Shown one piece after another: positions 5,315 to 7,147 of a stretch of DNA of 7,147 bases. The DNA is from Candidatus Buchananbacteria bacterium RIFCSPLOWO2_02_FULL_46_11b (GTDB lineage Bacteria > Patescibacteriota > Patescibacteriia > Buchananbacterales > UBA6539), in NCBI GenBank assembly GCA_001817615.1, contig MHIR01000018.1, positions 4,490 through 11,636 on the forward strand. The letters are read 5' to 3'. The position numbers and the translations under genes are program-made. Position 1 is the first letter of the stretch. Every line of letters begins with the position of its first letter. The notes beneath the pieces are model-generated. The model was not told the DNA's origin. It was given only the letters and a program-made list of their open reading frames with translations, and ran no database searches.

Positions 5315-5331
5315 AGTGATCACCGATCACT
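5315..5331. repeat. Small perfect hairpin just past the uppP stop
   Basis: AGTGATC (5315-5321) and GATCACT (5325-5331) are exact inverted copies around ACC. It lies directly after the uppP TGA on the minus strand. There is no U-tract, so it is not an intrinsic terminator. The rest of the 74-bp uppP-pcm gap shows no promoter or repeat I can support. It might stabilise the 3' end of the uppP message or may be incidental. Confidence 0.5.
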
Positions 5332-6153
5332 TCACTTAAAAAACAAAATGCTTAAAATTAAAATGCCTAAAATAATCCTGTAAACCGCAAAAACCTTCAG
5401 GGAATGGCTCTGTAAAAATTTAAGGAAAAACTTAATTACCAAATATCCCGTGGCCGCCGAAGCGATAAAGCCCAAAGCCAAAGCCGCCAAATCCGCGCTA
5501 TTTAAGCTCGCGGCCGCGGTTAAATCAAAAATCTTTTTAACGCCGGCGCCCAAAATTATCGGCGCGGAAATTAAAAAAGAAAACCGGGCCGCTTCCGGCC
5601 GGTTTAACTTCCGGCTCAAACCTGCTATAATGGTAATACCCGAGCGCGAGACGCCGGGAACCAAAGCCAAAACTTGGGCCAGGCCGACTAACAAAGAATC
5701 AAAAAAACTAAGCTGGCTTATGGTTTTCACTTTAGCCGAATAGCCGTCCGCCAGATAAAGCAAAATTCCGAAAACGATTAGCATAATCCCGACTAACGTC
5801 AAATTGCGCAAAGCTGATTCAATAAAATCGCCGAATAACAGGCCGATAATCGCCGCTGGCATTGTGGCCACTAAAATATACCAGGCTAGGAGCTGTTCTT
5901 TATTATTCCTTAAATCCCATTTTTTCAGGCTCTGGAGGCCGGCTAAAAAATAACGCCAAAGCTCGGGTAAAAAGACGCCCAGAATCGCGGCCAAGGTGCC
6001 CAGATGCAAAATCGCGTCAAAAGCCAGGTTGTTGACGAATTCAAACCCGAACAGGTCATGAAAAACAACGAGATGCCCGGAACTGGACACCGGCAGAAAT
6101 TCGGTCAGGCCTTGAATAATACCGGCGAGGATTGAAAACAAAATTTCATTCAT
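5332..6153 (-). CDS. uppP: Undecaprenyl-diphosphatase UppP (BacA)
   Basis: UppP is an integral membrane phosphatase that converts undecaprenyl diphosphate to undecaprenyl phosphate, returning the carrier lipid to peptidoglycan and polysaccharide synthesis; in many bacteria it confers bacitracin resistance. The 273 residues and about eight hydrophobic segments match the family. The first signature is IIQGLTEFLPVSSSGHLVVF (12-31), with active-site Glu18 and His27. The second is LVPGVSRSGITIIAGL (164-179), with Arg170. The linking segments NLAFDAILHLGTLAAIL (42-58) and FSFLISAPIILGAG (191-204) are also typical. The ATG at 6153 gives MNEILFSILAGIIQGLTEFL, the standard beginning; no Shine-Dalgarno is visible. 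It diverges from the DUF212 gene across an 87-bp gap filled by an inverted repeat, and may be the first gene of the minus-strand group running to UMP kinase. Confidence 0.97.
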   Translation of the reverse strand: MNEILFSILAGIIQGLTEFLPVSSSGHLVVFHDLFGFEFVNNLAFDAILHLGTLAAILGVFLPELWRYFLAGLQSLKKWDLRNNKEQLLAWYILVATMPAAIIGLLFGDFIESALRNLTLVGIMLIVFGILLYLADGYSAKVKTISQLSFFDSLLVGLAQVLALVPGVSRSGITIIAGLSRKLNRPEAARFSFLISAPIILGAGVKKIFDLTAAASLNSADLAALALGFIASAATGYLVIKFFLKFLQSHSLKVFAVYRIILGILILSILFFK

Positions 6154-6162
6154 AAATATTAA

Positions 6163-6238
6163 CTAGCTTTTAGCTTATAGCTGTTAGCTTTTAGGCAATT
6201 CCTATAAGCTAACAGCTAACAGCTAACAGCTTTAAGCT
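6163..6238. repeat. Inverted repeat of 7-nt modules between divergent uppP and DUF212 genes
   Basis: The right arm (6201-6238) starts CCTATAAGCT and contains three perfect tandem AGCTAAC heptads. The left arm (6163-6195) carries the inverted modules AGCTTTT, AGCTTAT, AGCTGTT and AGCTTTT, ending in AGG. The 5-nt centre is CAATT. Near the centre the arms pair over about 20 bp with few mismatches, but the outer modules differ in number. The element fills the divergent intergenic region, leaving 9 nt before the uppP ATG and 2 nt before the DUF212 ATG. Any promoters for these genes must lie inside it. Confidence 0.82.
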
Positions 6239-6240
6239 CT

Positions 6241-6675
6241 ATGGATCTATCTTACATTATTATACCATTAATCGTCCTAATTACCAGCCAGGCTTTAAAG
6301 CTTTTAACCGACGGCATCAAGGGCAATTTTGACCTGAAAAATTTCTTTGTCAGCTACGGCGGCATGCCCTCTTCCCATACCTCCTTCGCGGTTTCGGTTC
6401 TGACTTTGGTCGGCCTGCGCGAAGGCATTGATTCGCCTTTGTTTGCCGTCGCCCTGGTTTTCACCCTTTTAATCATGCGCGACGCGACTTCTTTTAGAAA
6501 TTTGCTCGGCCGGCAAGCCAAGGTTTTTAACCGCTTTATTGACAGCCTGCCCGCGGCCGAGAAAAAACAGACTAAAAAATTCCGGGAAAGAATGGGTCAC
6601 ACTTATTTGGAGGTTTTAGGCGGGCTGGTCTGGGGCGTGATTTTGACGTACTATTTGAGCCTATTGATTGCTTAG
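6241..6675 (+). CDS. Divergent PAP2 family membrane protein (DUF212, YuiD-like)
   Basis: This is a small integral membrane protein of the divergent PAP2 (acid phosphatase/vanadium haloperoxidase-related) family. Members are presumed to act on lipid phosphates or to have lost that activity; no firm function is known. It has 144 residues and four likely membrane segments (about 4-22, 46-60, 66-80 and 124-143). Family motifs seen are SYGGMPSSHTSFAVSV (38-53), RDA (80-82) and RMGHTYLEVLGG (117-128), where the SSH and GHT histidines correspond to PAP2 active-site positions. The ATG at 6241 follows the repeat by 2 nt and has no Shine-Dalgarno. Being back to back with uppP, a phosphatase of the undecaprenyl carrier, suggests a shared lipid-carrier theme; this is inference. 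Confidence 0.93.
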   Translation: MDLSYIIIPLIVLITSQALKLLTDGIKGNFDLKNFFVSYGGMPSSHTSFAVSVLTLVGLREGIDSPLFAVALVFTLLIMRDATSFRNLLGRQAKVFNRFIDSLPAAEKKQTKKFRERMGHTYLEVLGGLVWGVILTYYLSLLIA

Positions 6676-6681
6676 TTTTTT

Positions 6682-6687
6682 TATGAT
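6682..6687 (+). promoter_or_regulatory. Possible -10 element before the last gene
   Basis: TATGAT matches five of six -10 positions and sits in a T-rich stretch just after the DUF212 stop, about 68 nt before the TTG start of the next gene. No -35 at normal spacing is convincing: TTGAGC at 6655-6660 is 21 nt away and TTGATT at 6664-6669 only 12. The start region also contains a weak 5-bp hairpin (GCGTC at 6712-6716 with GACGC at 6725-6729). Read-through from DUF212 is an alternative. Confidence 0.35.
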
Positions 6688-6740
6688 ACACTGATTCCAG
6701 AAAAAACAAGCGCGTCAACCAAAGGACGCAAAACACAAAT

Positions 6741-6746
6741 AGGAGG
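6741..6746 (+). promoter_or_regulatory. Perfect Shine-Dalgarno AGGAGG that sets a TTG start
   Basis: AGGAGG ends 8 nt before the TTG at 6755. The TAG at 6740-6742 is an in-frame stop, so translation cannot begin further upstream. No other gene start in this window has anything comparable. Confidence 0.8.
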
Positions 6747-6754
6747 GTAAGAAA

Positions 6755-7147
6755 TTGGAGGAAAATAAACAAAAAAATGGCAGCCAAGCGGTCGCTGGCC
6801 AAGCGGCTTTAAAAGAGCCAAAAATGGGAAATCTCTTTGAGATGAGTCTGCCTCATTTTGAGGTTCGGCCGCCTGAAGAAGATTTTCTTAGGCTGTTTGA
6901 GGTAACAATGCCTCTGGGCGGGACGCGCACATTCCGGCACGCGGATCCCCTTAACAATCAAATCAATTTGGTGGTTGTTGATTTTCTTAGAGATTATATT
7001 GAATATCTCCAAGAAATCGTTAGTGAAGCGCCTATTTCGGTTGATACGACTAATAACTACAAACTTGATGCCAGCGCCCCCGAACCAACCGAACAAGAAC
7101 TGGTTGAAATGCGAGTCGTGGATATGGCCTTTAATGAAGCGGCCGCC
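6755..7147 (+). CDS. Unrecognised protein, N-terminal part (runs off window)
   Basis: The frame from TTG at 6755 is open for 131 codons to the last base of the window. The start is set by the AGGAGG 8 nt upstream and the in-frame stop at 6740-6742. The next in-frame ATG (codon 24) has no ribosome binding site. The protein begins with about 20 polar, Gln/Lys/Asn/Ala-rich residues. It then has segments such as GNLFEMSLPHFEVRPPEEDF and LVVVDFLRDYIEYLQEIV, the latter a probable amphipathic helix. It is acidic overall, with no signal peptide or membrane segment so far. I recognise no family. A minus-strand open frame at 6809-7096 overlaps it, but has composition and context that favour the plus strand. 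It follows the DUF212 gene by 79 bp. Confidence 0.72.
   Translation, partial: MEENKQKNGSQAVAGQAALKEPKMGNLFEMSLPHFEVRPPEEDFLRLFEVTMPLGGTRTFRHADPLNNQINLVVVDFLRDYIEYLQEIVSEAPISVDTTNNYKLDASAPEPTEQELVEMRVVDMAFNEAAA

Noticed and set aside
5332..5334. Recoded UGA (code 25, as in Gracilibacteria)
   Set aside because: uppP ends at this TGA with a normal family length, and no internal TGA is needed in any gene.
6203..6208. TATAAG as the DUF212 promoter -10
   Set aside because: It is one module of the inverted repeat and has no -35 at 16-18 bp, so it was not listed as a feature.
6572..6802. Minus-strand open frame over the DUF212 3' end
   Set aside because: It overlaps the conserved GHT motif region of DUF212 and the intergenic stretch; no start signal.
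6809..7096. Minus-strand open frame of 95 codons
   Set aside because: It overlaps the plus-strand frame that has a perfect SD and in-frame upstream stop; its predicted protein has no recognisable motif.

Overview
This 7.1 kb window looks like chromosome from an uncultivated bacterium of the Candidate Phyla Radiation / Patescibacteria, perhaps a Parcubacteria-like lineage. That assignment is inference from family impressions, not a search. It rests on three things: a bacterial rplJ-rplL operon next to an archaeal-type UMP kinase, short genes in tight co-directional runs, and almost no Shine-Dalgarno sequences. The genetic code appears standard: TGA ends uppP and the frames read cleanly.

Layout. 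Positions 1-344 (+) hold the 3' end of a beta-propeller-like protein. It converges on the rplJ-rplL operon (932-1450 and 492-890, both -), which ends at a good intrinsic terminator (439-472). Upstream of rplJ is a 300-nt leader: a TTGACA promoter (1763-1791), an L10-leader-type RNA (1616-1743), a terminator-like hairpin whose 5' arm overlaps the leader's closing stem (1602-1626), and a long inverted repeat (1493-1579). Further upstream, five genes run in the same minus direction: uppP (5332-6153), pcm (4634-5257), a sugar-1-phosphate nucleotidyltransferase (3800-4549), mltG (2709-3728) and an archaeal-type UMP kinase (1896-2582). A small divergent-PAP2 (DUF212) membrane protein (6241-6675, +) diverges from uppP. 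After it comes the start of an unrecognised protein (6755 to the window edge, +) that begins at TTG behind a perfect AGGAGG.

How the genes work together. uppP recycles the undecaprenyl carrier lipid, the DUF212 protein is a PAP2-related membrane protein, the nucleotidyltransferase probably makes an activated sugar, and mltG trims nascent peptidoglycan. This suggests an envelope-building group with one nucleotide-metabolism gene (UMP kinase) and one protein-repair gene (pcm).

The most unusual content is intergenic. Most gaps are largely filled by a palindrome assembled from 7-9 nt tandem modules. One family (344-430, 3738-3824, 4557-4642) occurs three times at almost constant length (87, 87, 86 nt). 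It has a fixed asymmetric plan: one unit, a 7-nt interrupter, two units, a 16-17 nt core, then four inverted units. Each copy has the same orientation relative to the gene it follows, and the 9-nt unit (GCA AGA TAA) supplies the stop codon and last residues of two genes. Other gaps hold unrelated sequences with a similar build (2595-2702, 6163-6238, 1811-1880, 1493-1579).
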